NCBI RefSeq assembly: GCF_018604545.1
Contig: NZ_CP075896.1
Location: forward strand, 7,998,001-8,062,000
Length of the DNA stretch: 64,000 nt
Direction: 5' to 3'
Source: Streptomyces koelreuteriae
GTDB lineage: Bacteria; Actinomycetota; Actinomycetes; Streptomycetales; Streptomycetaceae
A program made the position numbers and the translations under genes. Every line of letters starts with the position of its first letter. The first letter of the stretch is position 1. Shown here piece by piece: positions 1 through 8,442 of the stretch. The notes beneath the pieces were generated by a model. The model was not told the origin of the DNA. It worked only from the letters and a program-made list of their open reading frames with translations, and ran no database searches.

Positions 1-1520
1 TGGAGCGGCACGGTGATCAGCGAGTGGAAGCCGAGGTCCAGCAGATGCCGGGCGCGTACGGGGTCCTGGGCGTTCATCCACTCGCTGGACGAGGTCAGGT
101 CGGCGTCCAGGACCGCACGGCCGCGCTCGGCACCGACGGCCACGGGCGAGGTGGGGACGAAGCGGATCAGCTCTCCGACCGGGTAGAGAGACCGGGCACC
201 GTCGACGCCGTGCACCGCCACCCGGCGCATCTCCGGCCCGGGACCGGCCGAGACGGCACCCCGCAGGATCGGATCCAGCAGATCGACCGTCGCCGCGTCG
301 GCGAACCGGGGGACCGCCACCTCGGCCAGCTCCTGCGCGGTGCGCACCACGTCCAGCGTGGTCCCGATCCGGATCCCCGCCTCGTACAGCAGCCCCAGCC
401 GCTCCCGGGCCACCTCCGCACGGCCCGCCAGCGCACGCAGCTCTGTCGTGTCGCGCAACGTGACGACGCTGCCCGCGGGGCGGCTGCCGGGATCGACCGG
501 CCGAAGGTTGACCGCCAGCAGCCGGTCGCCCGCCAGATGCACCACGTCCGTCACCGTCCGGCCCGAGCCCAGCAACGCGGTGGTGTCCGCCGCCAGACCG
601 AGCTCGCTGACACGGCGTTCCTCGGCGTCGGCGGGCAGGTCCAGCAGCCGCCGCGCCTCGTCGTTGGCGAGCAGCAGCCGTCCGTCGTCGCCGATGATCA
701 CCACGCCTTCCCGCACCGCGTGCAGCACCGCGTCATGGTGCTCGTACATCCGGGTCATCTCGGACGGATCCAGGGCGCGGGTCTGCCGTCGCAGCCGCCA
801 GGAGACGATCGCCGTGCCGACCGCGGCCACCGCGAGTGCCGCGCCGGCGAACCCCAGCAGCTGCGGCAGCTGGTCCTGTACGACGTCGTCCACACTGGCG
901 ACGGTGACCCCGACCGAAACGAAGCCGGCGACGGTGGTCCTGTTGGTGTCGTAGACAGGGACGGTCGTGTCCACGGCCAGACCCAGGCTGCCCTCGAAGG
1001 TCTTGGTGAAGGGCCGGTCGGCGGCGCCGCCCTCGCGCAGGGCGAAGATGTGCTTGCCGATCAGCTTCGGGTCGGGGTGGGTCCAGCGGAAGCCCTGAGG
1101 GTCGAACGCGACCACGTAGTCGACCCCGGTGTTCCTGCGGGTGTCCTCCGCGCGCGGCTGCAGCAGTTCGGTGGGCCGGCCGGTCTTCATGGCGTCCAGC
1201 GTTCCCGGGGCGCGTGCGAAGGACTGTGCGACGCCCATCGACAACTGCCGGGCCTCCTGCATGTTGGATTCCCGGGCCTGCACCACGAGAGCCCCTCCCG
1301 CGGCGGCGGCGAACAGCACCATGATCACGAGCTGGAGCAGGAACACCCGGCCGGCGACGCTGCGCACCCTGGGCAGGCCCGGCCGCCGTCGCTTGGGCGG
1401 CCGGGTGTCAGGCTCCGGCTGCGGATCGGGCTCCTCGGCCCCTGGTGAGGCCCGCCGAGGGCGCCCTCCGCGGTGCGCGTGGGGCCGGAAGGCCGCTAGT
1501 CGACCAAGGTGCCTGGCCAT
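1..1520 (-). CDS. Membrane-bound PDC/PAS/GAF signalling protein, C-terminus beyond window
   Basis: Reading leftward from ATG at 1520 the frame stays open for 506 codons to the window edge. After a basic, Pro-rich N-terminus comes a membrane segment (about residues 59-80), an extracellular PDC/sCache-type domain of the CitA/DcuS kind (GVDYVVAFDPQG, THPDPKLIGK), a second membrane segment (about 200-225), a PAS domain (VREGVVIIGDDGRLLLAN) and the start of a GAF domain (LLYEAGIRIGTTLDVVRTAQ, HSLITVPL). This GAF type is usually followed in Streptomyces by a SpoIIE/PP2C phosphatase and a kinase-like ATPase domain; a histidine kinase is the alternative. The output domain is not visible. It lies 54 bases downstream of the lipoprotein gene on the same strand, so the two may be co-transcribed. 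Confidence 0.85.
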   Translation of the reverse strand, partial: MARHLGRLAAFRPHAHRGGRPRRASPGAEEPDPQPEPDTRPPKRRRPGLPRVRSVAGRVFLLQLVIMVLFAAAAGGALVVQARESNMQEARQLSMGVAQSFARAPGTLDAMKTGRPTELLQPRAEDTRRNTGVDYVVAFDPQGFRWTHPDPKLIGKHIFALREGGAADRPFTKTFEGSLGLAVDTTVPVYDTNRTTVAGFVSVGVTVASVDDVVQDQLPQLLGFAGAALAVAAVGTAIVSWRLRRQTRALDPSEMTRMYEHHDAVLHAVREGVVIIGDDGRLLLANDEARRLLDLPADAEERRVSELGLAADTTALLGSGRTVTDVVHLAGDRLLAVNLRPVDPGSRPAGSVVTLRDTTELRALAGRAEVARERLGLLYEAGIRIGTTLDVVRTAQELAEVAVPRFADAATVDLLDPILRGAVSAGPGPEMRRVAVHGVDGARSLYPVGELIRFVPTSPVAVGAERGRAVLDADLTSSSEWMNAQDPVRARHLLDLGFHSLITVPL

Positions 1521-1574
1521 ACCGACTCTTTACCATGCACAGTCATATACGGCCATATGGTTGGGTTCGGTCGG

Positions 1575-2678
1575 TCAGCCGCGTATCCACTCCTGCCAGC
1601 GCCTGGTCACGGAATCCCCGTTCTCCAGCCACCACGCGATGTCCAGGTCGAAGCCCGTCAGAAGGTGCCCGGGCGTGCTCGCCAGGTTCACGGCGGTGGA
1701 TTCGGTGAGGAATCCGTAGGCGGCCGGCACCACGGGCCCTTCGGGGTAGATCCGGGCCGAATAGGCCTGCACCTCGGGTCGCAGCGCGAAATCGATGAGC
1801 CGGTATGCGGCGTCGGGATGGGCGGCGCCCTTGGGAATTCCGTAGCCGTTGCTCTGTCTGCGGGCGCCGTTCCATTCGTACGCCAGCGGAGAGCCGTTCT
1901 TGATCAGGCTCTGGACGCGTCCGGCCCAGCTGCTGGAGGCCACGACCCTATTGCGGTCCAGCAGCTCACCCGGTTCGGCGCCGTACTCCCAGAACGTCCG
2001 CACCGAGCCCTTGATCTCGTCGAGGACCTTGAAGGCACGGTTCACGTCGAGCGGGTAGAGCCGGTCGAGGGGCACGCCGTCGGCGAGCAGGGCGAACTCC
2101 AGTTCCGGCCAGTCCACCGCGCCCTGAAGCGCCCGGCTGCCCGGGAAGGTGCCGAGGTCCCAGAAGTCCGCCCACGACTCGGGCTTCCTCCCGCCGAAGG
2201 CGTCCGCGCCGTAGGCGAGAACGCTGGCCCAGTAACTCTTGCCCACGCCGTTGGGGGTGAGCAGGGACTCGGCGATTCCCGCGTTTCTGGCGTTCTTCAA
2301 TCGGCCGTAGTCCAGTTCCTCGGAGGCGCCCTCGTGCTCGAAGCGCACCAGGTTGGACATGTCGATGTCCATGACGTCGAAACGCGGCCGGCCTTCCTTG
2401 ATCTGGGCGAGGATCTGGGTGTGGGAAAAGTTCACCACGTTGATCCGGATGCCGGTTTCCTTGGTGAACGGGTCGTAGATCGCCTTGCGATTCGCCTCGC
2501 CGTACGCGCCGCCGAAATCACGGACCACGAGGAGCTTGCTGCTCTTGGTGGAACTCCTGTCGGTACGGCTGTCGCAGGCGCTGAGCGTCGCGGCGGCCAC
2601 ACCGGCGGCGATTCCGCCGACTCCACTCAGGAAGGCCCTGCGGTCGATCCCGGAGACGTCTCCCACCGCTGCCTCCAC
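1575..2678 (-). CDS. Extracellular solute-binding lipoprotein, polyamine/iron-type
   Basis: A 367-residue binding protein starting at GTG 2678, with GAGGA a few bases upstream. The N-terminus has a twin-arginine motif (D-R-R-A-F-L, Arg13-Arg14), a hydrophobic stretch and a lipobox LSAC with Cys35, so it should be exported by Tat and lipid-anchored outside the membrane. The mature part (LLVVRDFGGAYGEANRKAIY; FTKETGIRINVVNF) matches the PotD/ferric-type family that feeds ABC importers of polyamines or similar small cations. No permease or ATPase lies beside it, in contrast to the complete importer at 53-57 kb. The neighbouring membrane sensor suggests it may present a ligand to that sensor or work with a remote transporter; this is inference. 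Confidence 0.85.
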   Translation of the reverse strand: MEAAVGDVSGIDRRAFLSGVGGIAAGVAAATLSACDSRTDRSSTKSSKLLVVRDFGGAYGEANRKAIYDPFTKETGIRINVVNFSHTQILAQIKEGRPRFDVMDIDMSNLVRFEHEGASEELDYGRLKNARNAGIAESLLTPNGVGKSYWASVLAYGADAFGGRKPESWADFWDLGTFPGSRALQGAVDWPELEFALLADGVPLDRLYPLDVNRAFKVLDEIKGSVRTFWEYGAEPGELLDRNRVVASSSWAGRVQSLIKNGSPLAYEWNGARRQSNGYGIPKGAAHPDAAYRLIDFALRPEVQAYSARIYPEGPVVPAAYGFLTESTAVNLASTPGHLLTGFDLDIAWWLENGDSVTRRWQEWIRG

Positions 2679-2860
2679 CGTGTCCTCTGGAGCCTTCTGG
2701 ATGATCCGTGACGGAGGGTGATTCCTTGGCAGGCCCTGCTCGTAGTCGGGTCATTTCATATCAGGAAAAGTACCTTCTTTGCGGGCGTGGGGGTGGGTGC
2801 TTGCCTCGGCGCCCGGAATTCGATGGACGCGGCACGGTTCCGTGGCCGATGATCTCCGGC

Positions 2861-3361
2861 ATGATCCGTGCCGCCACTGTGAACGACGTCGCGGAGATCC
2901 GCGCGATGATCCGCGAACTCGCCGAGTACGAACGCTCTGCCGAGCAGGCCCGGGCGACCGAGGAGCAGCTTCGCGAGGCGATGTTCGGAGAGCATCCCGC
3001 TGTCTCCGCACTGATCGCCGAGGACGACGAGACGGGCGAGACGATGGGCTATGCCCTGTGGTTCCCCCATTTCTCGTCCTGGACCGGCACGCGCGGCATG
3101 CACCTGGAGGACCTCTACGTACGGCCGCGGGCCCGGGGCGGCGGCCACGGCAAGGCCCTGCTCGCCTCCCTGGCCGCGATCTGCGAGCAGAGAGGCTACG
3201 AGCGCTTCGAGTGGTGGGTCCTGGCCTGGAACCAGTCGACGATCGACTTCTACAAGTCGCTCGGCGTGGACTTCCTCGACGAGTGGAGGGTGTGCCGACT
3301 GAGCGGCGAGCCTCTCAGCGAACTCGCGGCCGAGGCCCCGGCTGGTCTCGACCGGTCTTGA
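2861..3361 (+). CDS. GNAT acetyltransferase, diamine/thialysine type
   Basis: A 166-residue GNAT-fold protein. The order of elements is N-terminal MIRAATVNDVAEIRAMIREL, a central beta strand leading to HLEDLYVRPRARGGGHGKAL (acetyl-CoA pyrophosphate loop, R-x-x-G-x-G/A type), then WWVLAWNQSTIDFYKSLG. The last segment is characteristic of the spermidine/spermine and thialysine N-acetyltransferase branch, so a polyamine-like amine is a reasonable substrate guess. The frame stays open upstream to 2708, but conservation begins at 2861 (ATG 2849 is the alternative start). Its 3-prime end overlaps the convergent second acetyltransferase gene by 47 bases. Confidence 0.85.
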   Translation: MIRAATVNDVAEIRAMIRELAEYERSAEQARATEEQLREAMFGEHPAVSALIAEDDETGETMGYALWFPHFSSWTGTRGMHLEDLYVRPRARGGGHGKALLASLAAICEQRGYERFEWWVLAWNQSTIDFYKSLGVDFLDEWRVCRLSGEPLSELAAEAPAGLDRS

Positions 3362-3821
3362 GGTACTCGACCTTGGCTGGCCCTTCGCCCTCGAGCAGGT
3401 CCCCGGGGCGCCATCCGCACGCCTCGTAGAACGAGTTGGCCGCGGTGTTGTCCGCGAAGCTCTCCAGCCGGATGGTCGAATGCCGGGCCAGGAGCGTTTC
3501 CTCCGCGTGATGGAGCAGCAGACGGCCGAGCCCTCGACGGTGATGATCCGGGTCGATCATCATCAAGTCGATCGTCGGGCCGTCGAGGATGGAGAAGCCG
3601 AGGATCCCGCCCTCCTGGCTGAGGCAGTGCACAGCACCCTTCTCCAGATGACTCTCGACGTGAGCGTCCGAAGCCCCACTGCCGATGAACCAGTCCACTG
3701 CCTCGTCACCGAGGAACGCGCGGTAGCGGGCGTCGATCGTGCGCCGCGCGAGCGCCTGGAGGTCATCAAGGTCAGCCCCGGTCGCGGGCCGGATCACGGG
3801 GAGGTGTTGTGCGGTCGACAC
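3315..3821 (-). CDS. GNAT acetyltransferase
   Basis: A 168-residue GNAT protein read from GTG 3821 (start VSTAQHLPVIRPATGADL). The frame is open to 4085 but that extension is low-complexity and overlaps the divergent gene. The acetyl-CoA loop is visible (MMIDPDHHRRGLGRLLLHHA) together with the C-terminal SIRLESF-type strand and the NTAANSFYEACGWRPG helix. The substrate cannot be told. It converges on the preceding acetyltransferase gene, sharing 47 coding bases tail to tail, and diverges from the hypothetical gene at 3901 with about 80 bases between starts. Confidence 0.8.
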   Translation of the reverse strand: MSTAQHLPVIRPATGADLDDLQALARRTIDARYRAFLGDEAVDWFIGSGASDAHVESHLEKGAVHCLSQEGGILGFSILDGPTIDLMMIDPDHHRRGLGRLLLHHAEETLLARHSTIRLESFADNTAANSFYEACGWRPGDLLEGEGPAKVEYLKTGRDQPGPRPRVR

Positions 3822-3900
3822 GGCCGTGATCCTAGCCCCCCCGATGCGCCATGGCCGAGGCCTCGCCACGTGCATCGCGTTGTGCGGGGATACTGCCGGG

Positions 3901-4347
3901 GTGCTGTTGAAGTGGATCGCCGAGGTGGCCGACGAGCCCCTGGTGCTGGAGCCGGCTGACCGGTCCGTGGAGTGGGAGACCAATACCTGGTCGCTGGGTG
4001 CGACAGAGGAGGACAGGGGGGCGTTGGCTGCCGCCGAGGTGGTGGCTGCCTTCGAGCGGACCGCTGCTGCCATCCGGGGGCGCATTCGCGATCTGGGGTT
4101 TCCCGCGGTGGCGACGTTCTATGTGTGGCACGACGAACAGGCCGGGCAGCTCCGGTGCTCGACCGGTTCCGTGTCCGCGGACGCGTTGCCGTTCAGCGGT
4201 CCGTACGCGGCGTCCGGCGACCTTGGTCCGATCGTCGAGGGATTTCTGGCCGACAACGAGCCGGGCCTTCTCGCTTGGCCGGACCCGGACGACCTGGAGA
4301 GCCCGCCCTTCCGCGTCTGGGTCAGTAGCGTCGGAGCCTCGAACTGA
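3901..4347 (+). CDS. Hypothetical protein, 148 aa
   Basis: The reading frame from GTG 3901 (VLLKWIAEVADEPLVLEPAD) encodes 148 residues with normal Streptomyces codon bias, and a GGGGA stands about 12 bases upstream. The protein is acidic, with no signal peptide, membrane segment or recognised catalytic motif. It has a mixed alpha/beta look (VATFYVWHDEQAGQLRCSTG; FRVWVSSVG) resembling small cytosolic DUF proteins often found singly in Streptomyces. I do not recognise the family. It is divergent from the GNAT gene and convergent with the VOC gene. Confidence 0.6.
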   Translation: MLLKWIAEVADEPLVLEPADRSVEWETNTWSLGATEEDRGALAAAEVVAAFERTAAAIRGRIRDLGFPAVATFYVWHDEQAGQLRCSTGSVSADALPFSGPYAASGDLGPIVEGFLADNEPGLLAWPDPDDLESPPFRVWVSSVGASN

Positions 4348-4393
4348 CCGCGTCCGCACCGGCAATGCCGTGGCGTGATGGCGTGAGTGAGGC

Positions 4394-4777
4394 TCAGGAA
4401 GGCGTTGCCGCGCGGTCGGACTCGCTGCGCAGGACGCAGAATTCGTTGCCCTCGGGGTCGGCGAGGACGGCCCAGCCGGGGCCTTCGGGCTCGCGGCGGT
4501 CGTCGATGAGGGTGGCGCCGAGGTTCAGGAGTCGGTCGACCTCCTCCTCGCGTGTGGTCGTCGGGCGCAGGCACAGGTGGAGGCGGTTCTTGATGGTCTT
4601 CGGTTCCGGCACCTGATTGAAGTACAGCAGCGGGCCCTCCGGCAGCATCACCTCGGTTTCGGGGGCGCCTGGCTTGTCGTCCTCGTGCAGGGGACAACCG
4701 AGCACCTCGCTCCAGAACCGCGCCAGTTCATAGGCGTTCGCACAGTCGATCGCCACGTTCTGCAATACCGAGACCAT
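4394..4777 (-). CDS. VOC (glyoxalase/bleomycin-resistance fold) protein
   Basis: A 127-residue single VOC domain from ATG 4777 (MVSVLQNVAIDCANAYELAR). The typical elements are present: the first strand with D-C-A-N, the ELARFWSEVLG helix, the PETEVMLPEGPLLYF segment, NRLHLCLRPT, and the final strand pair WAVLADPEGNEFCVL. This sub-branch is usually annotated as a glyoxalase-like or dioxygenase-like protein of unknown substrate. The frame runs open to 4996, but that part is non-conserved. It is monocistronic and its start faces the protease gene. Confidence 0.8.
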   Translation of the reverse strand: MVSVLQNVAIDCANAYELARFWSEVLGCPLHEDDKPGAPETEVMLPEGPLLYFNQVPEPKTIKNRLHLCLRPTTTREEEVDRLLNLGATLIDDRREPEGPGWAVLADPEGNEFCVLRSESDRAATPS

Positions 4778-4896
4778 GCAGGAGAGCCTGCCCGAAGCAT
4801 CGCCTGAAGGAAAGATCAGACGGCGGATGCACCCCTCCCGCCGAAACCTCGTCCTTCCGGGTGGTCGCCCGATCCCGATCATCCGAGAGGACACCC

Positions 4897-5802
4897 ATGT
4901 CGCACAGCCCGTCCCGAGGCGCGCGCCGCACCGTCTCCGGTCTCGCCACCGCCCTGCTGGCCCTGGCCGGTCCTCTGGCGGCCCCGGTCGTACCAACGGC
5001 GGCCGCGGCCGGAAATGGAGAGGTCGGCACGGTGACCTACACGGCGGCGGAGCAGGCCGCCGCCCTCTCGCACTGGACGCCCGCCCGTATGAAGCAGGTC
5101 GGCCGCACCGTCGATCTGGGGGCGACCGGACCGCTCAGCAAGCCCTGGACGGGCAAGGCAGTCCCCAGCATCGGCCGGCTCTTCTTCGTCAACTCGCGGG
5201 GGCAGGACACCTGGTGCACGGCCAGCGCCGTCACCAGCGCCAACCGCTCGGTGATCATGACCGCCGCCCATTGCGCGCGCCTCGGTTCCTCGCCCGTGAA
5301 CACCTACAGCGACATCGTCTTCGTCCCCGGCTACGCCAAGGGCAAGGCACCGCACGGCCGTTATGCCGTCAAGGCGACCATGACGCCGCGTTCCTGGGCC
5401 GAGGAAACCGTCAACGACATCGCGGCCATGGTCGTCGCCACCCCGGCAGGCGGGAAGCGGCTCACCGACGCGGTGGGGGCGCAGAAGATCGCCTTCGGCC
5501 GTCCGGCCGGTGAGCGGGTCACCGCCTTCGGCTATCCCGGGACCACTCCCCAGCGGGGCGAGGAACTGCTGCACTGCGCCGGTACCTCCCAGCGCGCCCC
5601 CGAGGGCGAGCAGCGCGTCCCGTGCGACCTCGGGGGTGGCGCGAGCGGCGGCCCCTGGCTCGCGGGCTTCGACTCCGCCACCGGCAAGGGCACCGTGGTC
5701 TCGGTCAACAGCCACGGCGAGGGCAACGGCGGCTCCCCGATGTACGGGCCGACGCTCGACAAGACCGCGAGGGCCGTCTACGACGCCGCCGGGCGCGGCT
5801 GA
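4897..5802 (+). CDS. Secreted trypsin-like serine protease
   Basis: A 301-residue S1-type peptidase. ATG 4897 follows GAGAGG by six bases. A Sec signal peptide is clear (basic SRGARR, then hydrophobic GLATALLALAGPLAAP and an AAAA region). The catalytic triad can be placed: His125 in MTAAHCAR, Asp174 in VNDIAAMVV and Ser250 in GGGASGGPWL. The fold resembles the V8/glutamyl-endopeptidase-like or trypsin-like secreted peptidases of Streptomyces. No pro-region of alpha-lytic type is visible, so maturation is probably limited to a short propeptide. It stands alone, upstream of a small repeat element. Confidence 0.88.
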   Translation: MSHSPSRGARRTVSGLATALLALAGPLAAPVVPTAAAAGNGEVGTVTYTAAEQAAALSHWTPARMKQVGRTVDLGATGPLSKPWTGKAVPSIGRLFFVNSRGQDTWCTASAVTSANRSVIMTAAHCARLGSSPVNTYSDIVFVPGYAKGKAPHGRYAVKATMTPRSWAEETVNDIAAMVVATPAGGKRLTDAVGAQKIAFGRPAGERVTAFGYPGTTPQRGEELLHCAGTSQRAPEGEQRVPCDLGGGASGGPWLAGFDSATGKGTVVSVNSHGEGNGGSPMYGPTLDKTARAVYDAAGRG

Positions 5803-5810
5803 GCATCGGG

Positions 5811-5869
5811 GCTTCGACGGATCGGAGCGCGCGCCCGCCAATGCTCGCCGCTTCGGCCGATCGGAGCGC
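5811..5869. repeat. Direct repeat, two copies 39 bp apart
   Basis: Just after the protease stop codon a segment of the form GCTTCGRCSGATCGGAGCGC occurs twice, beginning at 5811 and 5850 (offset 39). The exact shared core is GATCGGAGCGC at 5820-5830 and 5859-5869. It lies in the convergent space between the protease and the Nramp-like gene. Function unknown; no long inverted repeat is present. Confidence 0.6.
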
Positions 5870-5930
5870 TCCCCCGTGAGCGCCCCGCCGCTCAGGCCTA
5901 CCTGAACGGCGGGGGAGGCGCGGGGCTGGT

Positions 5931-7361
5931 TCAGTCGCCCGGCGTGAGGCCCAGCGTGTCGAGCACCCCGTACACCCCGAGGAAGAGGATCGCCGCGCTG
6001 CTGAGGACGAGGGCGGCGGTCATCCAGGGGTTGGCGCGGAAGCGGGGCGGGACGCCGGTGTAGCGCAGGCGCCAGACCGCGATCACCACGGCGAGGAGGA
6101 AGATGCCGCCTCCGATGCCGCCGATCTGCACCATCAGGACCGGGGACTGGACCCACAGGAAGAAGCTCATCCACACCGGCGGCAGGCACCAGGTGAGGAT
6201 CCGGATGGTGCGGGTGCGGACGCGCATGTCCTTCCAGTCGATCACGCCGAGCAGACCGAGGGTGTTGGTCCACAGCCGCGGAACGCTGGCCGACGAGGCG
6301 ACGGTGACCGAGAAGAGCACGGAGATCGCGCCGGCCAGGAAGAGGTACTCCGCCCAGGGCCCGAGCGTGTCGGTGTAGCTGTGCGACAGCGTGGTGATCA
6401 TCTCGTTGCCCTCGGGCACCAGACCCTGCGGATGCAGCACGGAGGCGCCGATGACGTAGAAGGACAAGGTGCAGATCGTGCACACGAACCAGGCGACGCC
6501 CACATCGAGCCGCATGACCTTGAGCCAGCCCTCGGCACGCCGGGCGCGCTGCTCGGTCCCGTCGTCGGGGCCGGTCCAGCGGGCGTAGCCCTTCTCCAGA
6601 CACCAGTACGTGTACGTCGTCATCTCGTCGGCGCCGACGCCCGTGATGCCGAACATCGCGAGGGCGATACCGACCGTGCCGGCCGGGATCTGGAAGCTGA
6701 GCCCGCCGGCGAGCTGCTCGGTGCCGTACCCGAAGGCGGTGAGCGGCAGGGCGAGGGCCAGGCCGACGGTGATCACCGTCTTGAGCGTGATGCCGATGAC
6801 CTCGACCCGCTCGACGACGTGATACTTGCCCGTCTGGAGGATGAGGACGGCGGCCGCGGTGACGATCACGGCCCAGATCGTGAGGGACGAGGCGCTCAGC
6901 GACCCGCCATGGATCGGGAAGAGGATCGAACAGGCGGCCGCGGTCCCGCCGATGATGCCGCCGCGCTGGAACATTTTGGCGAAGTCCATGCCGATCCACA
7001 GCCAGTTGATCCAGCTGAGCCGGCCGATGCGGGGTCCGACGTCGCGGAAGCCGTCCAGGGCGGGACGGCCGTTGAGGATCGTCCAGCGGGCCAGTTCCAT
7101 CTGTACCCAGACCTTGACCGCGGTGGAGATGATCACCAGCCACAGCAGGGCGAAGCCCGCCTTCGCGCCGAGCGAGGTGGTGGTGATCAGTTCACCGGAA
7201 CCCACGACCGCGGCGGACAGGATGAGCCCGGGGCCGAGGTGGCGCAGACGGCCGCGGAAGGTCTCGGGAGCCGGGCGGGCGTCTTCGGCGCGCAGCGCGT
7301 ACGGGTCGGGCTGCGCGGGGGGCGGCGCAGCGGCAGCGCCGTCGGTCGAGGTGATGGCCAT
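5931..7361 (-). CDS. Nramp-fold membrane carrier lacking the DPGN metal motif
   Basis: A 476-residue polytopic protein with about 11 hydrophobic segments and the Nramp opening signature (LRHLGPGLILSAAVVGSGEL). In true Nramp Mn/Fe transporters helix 1 carries Asp-Pro-Gly-Asn and helix 6 a Met-Pro-His motif. Here the helix-1 position reads Gly-Ser-Gly-Glu and the helix-6 region reads MFGITGVGADEMTTYTYW, so the divalent-metal site is not conserved. It is the last gene of a leftward operon of aldo/keto reductase, aldolase and 2-hydroxyacid dehydrogenase, which suggests an organic acid or sugar-acid cargo; this is inference from context. Start ATG 7361 has AGGA about 8 bases upstream. Confidence 0.82.
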   Translation of the reverse strand: MAITSTDGAAAAPPPAQPDPYALRAEDARPAPETFRGRLRHLGPGLILSAAVVGSGELITTTSLGAKAGFALLWLVIISTAVKVWVQMELARWTILNGRPALDGFRDVGPRIGRLSWINWLWIGMDFAKMFQRGGIIGGTAAACSILFPIHGGSLSASSLTIWAVIVTAAAVLILQTGKYHVVERVEVIGITLKTVITVGLALALPLTAFGYGTEQLAGGLSFQIPAGTVGIALAMFGITGVGADEMTTYTYWCLEKGYARWTGPDDGTEQRARRAEGWLKVMRLDVGVAWFVCTICTLSFYVIGASVLHPQGLVPEGNEMITTLSHSYTDTLGPWAEYLFLAGAISVLFSVTVASSASVPRLWTNTLGLLGVIDWKDMRVRTRTIRILTWCLPPVWMSFFLWVQSPVLMVQIGGIGGGIFLLAVVIAVWRLRYTGVPPRFRANPWMTAALVLSSAAILFLGVYGVLDTLGLTPGD

Positions 7362-7453
7362 GTCAGGTCCTAGGGGATCTTCCGGCGTCGTCGCCGGTAT
7401 CCGGTACGGGGACAGGTGTGGGGGAGGGGACTCGGGGGCGGCCGGCCCTGCTG

Positions 7454-7503
7454 GTGGCTGGGCTCAAACGGCCTGGTGGTAGCTGGGCTCAACGGGCCTG
7501 GTG
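7454..7503. repeat. Perfectly abutting 25-bp tandem duplication across a stop codon
   Basis: Positions 7454-7478 and 7479-7503 are two copies of a 25-base unit differing at about three positions. On the minus strand each copy reads CACCAGGCC, then a TGA, then GCCCAGC. The upstream copy holds the last codons and stop of the 2-hydroxyacid dehydrogenase; the second repeats that tail in the downstream spacer before the Nramp-like gene. Confidence 0.75.
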
Positions 7504-8442
7504 GTGTGGCGCCTCGCCCGCCAGTACGCGTACGACGTCCTCGGCCACCATCGCGCCCATGGCCTGGTTGGCCTCCGGCGTGCAGGCGGCCATGTGCGAG
7601 GTGAGGAGAGTGCGAGGGGCTTCACGCAGGGGGTGGTCGGCGGGCAGGGGCTCGGTGGCGAAGGCGTCGAGAGCCGCAGCCCCGAGGTGCCCGGAGCACA
7701 GCAGGGCGGCGAGCGCACGCTCGTCGACGAGGCCGCCGCGCGCCGCGTTGACCAGGATCGCGCCCGGCCGCATCGCCGCGAGACGGGCGCTGTCCAGCAG
7801 CGGTGTGCCGGAGGGGTCGGGCGGGGTGTGCAGGCTGACGGCGTCGGCGCGGGCCAGCAGGTCGTCGAGGGCGGCCGGTTCGGCGTCGTGCGCGCGGATG
7901 TCGTCGTCGGGGACGTACGGGTCGTGGGCGAGCACGCGCATCCCGAAGGCCTGGGCGTAGCCGGCGAGCAGCCGCCCGATACGGCCGAAGCCGACGATGC
8001 CGAGCGTCTTGCCGTGCAGTTCGGGGCCGAACAGCTTCGGCCAGCCGCCCGCCGCCACCGCGGTGTGCGAGGCGGTGAGGGAGCGCGCCGCCGACAGGAG
8101 CAGGCCGAAGCTGTACTCGGCCACCGCACGGGAGTTGCTGCCCGGCGCGCAGACGACCGGGATGCCCCGGGCCTGGGCGGCGGCCAGGTCGATGGTGTCC
8201 ACGCCGACGCCGTGTTTGGCGATCACCTGGAGGCGGGGAGCGGCGTCCAGTACCTCGGCGGTGATGAGATCCATGCCGACGATCAAGGCGTCCGCTTCAG
8301 CGGCGTGGACGAGGAGTTCGGCGGTGGGCAGGGCCGCGTCGGCGCACGGGCGGAGCGGTCCTGCCCCGTTCTCCTCGAGGATCTGCCAGGGGAGTGCCGA
8401 ATGACGCGCGAAGGTCGGGGTCGTGATGAGCGTCGTCGGCAT
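7489..8442 (-). CDS. D-2-hydroxyacid dehydrogenase (NAD-dependent)
   Basis: A 317-residue member of the D-isomer-specific 2-hydroxyacid dehydrogenase family. The Rossmann motif is GKTLGIVGFGRIGRLLAG. The dimerisation/catalytic signature includes NSRAVAEYSFGLLLSAARS, the Arg-containing VNAARGGLVDERAL, and the catalytic His in SHMAACTPEANQ. The family reversibly reduces 2-oxo acids such as glyoxylate, hydroxypyruvate or phosphoglycerate-like compounds. Start ATG 8442 overlaps the stop of the aldolase gene (TGATG), implying translational coupling, and the Nramp-like carrier follows. The frame is open to 9411, but that extension is an out-of-frame reading of the aldolase gene. Confidence 0.88.
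   Translation of the reverse strand: MPTTLITTPTFARHSALPWQILEENGAGPLRPCADAALPTAELLVHAAEADALIVGMDLITAEVLDAAPRLQVIAKHGVGVDTIDLAAAQARGIPVVCAPGSNSRAVAEYSFGLLLSAARSLTASHTAVAAGGWPKLFGPELHGKTLGIVGFGRIGRLLAGYAQAFGMRVLAHDPYVPDDDIRAHDAEPAALDDLLARADAVSLHTPPDPSGTPLLDSARLAAMRPGAILVNAARGGLVDERALAALLCSGHLGAAALDAFATEPLPADHPLREAPRTLLTSHMAACTPEANQAMGAMVAEDVVRVLAGEAPHHQAR

Noticed and set aside
4879..7143. A 754-codon minus-strand frame crossing the protease and Nramp-like genes
   Set aside because: It is out of frame with the Nramp-like gene and antisense to the protease; no conserved motif.
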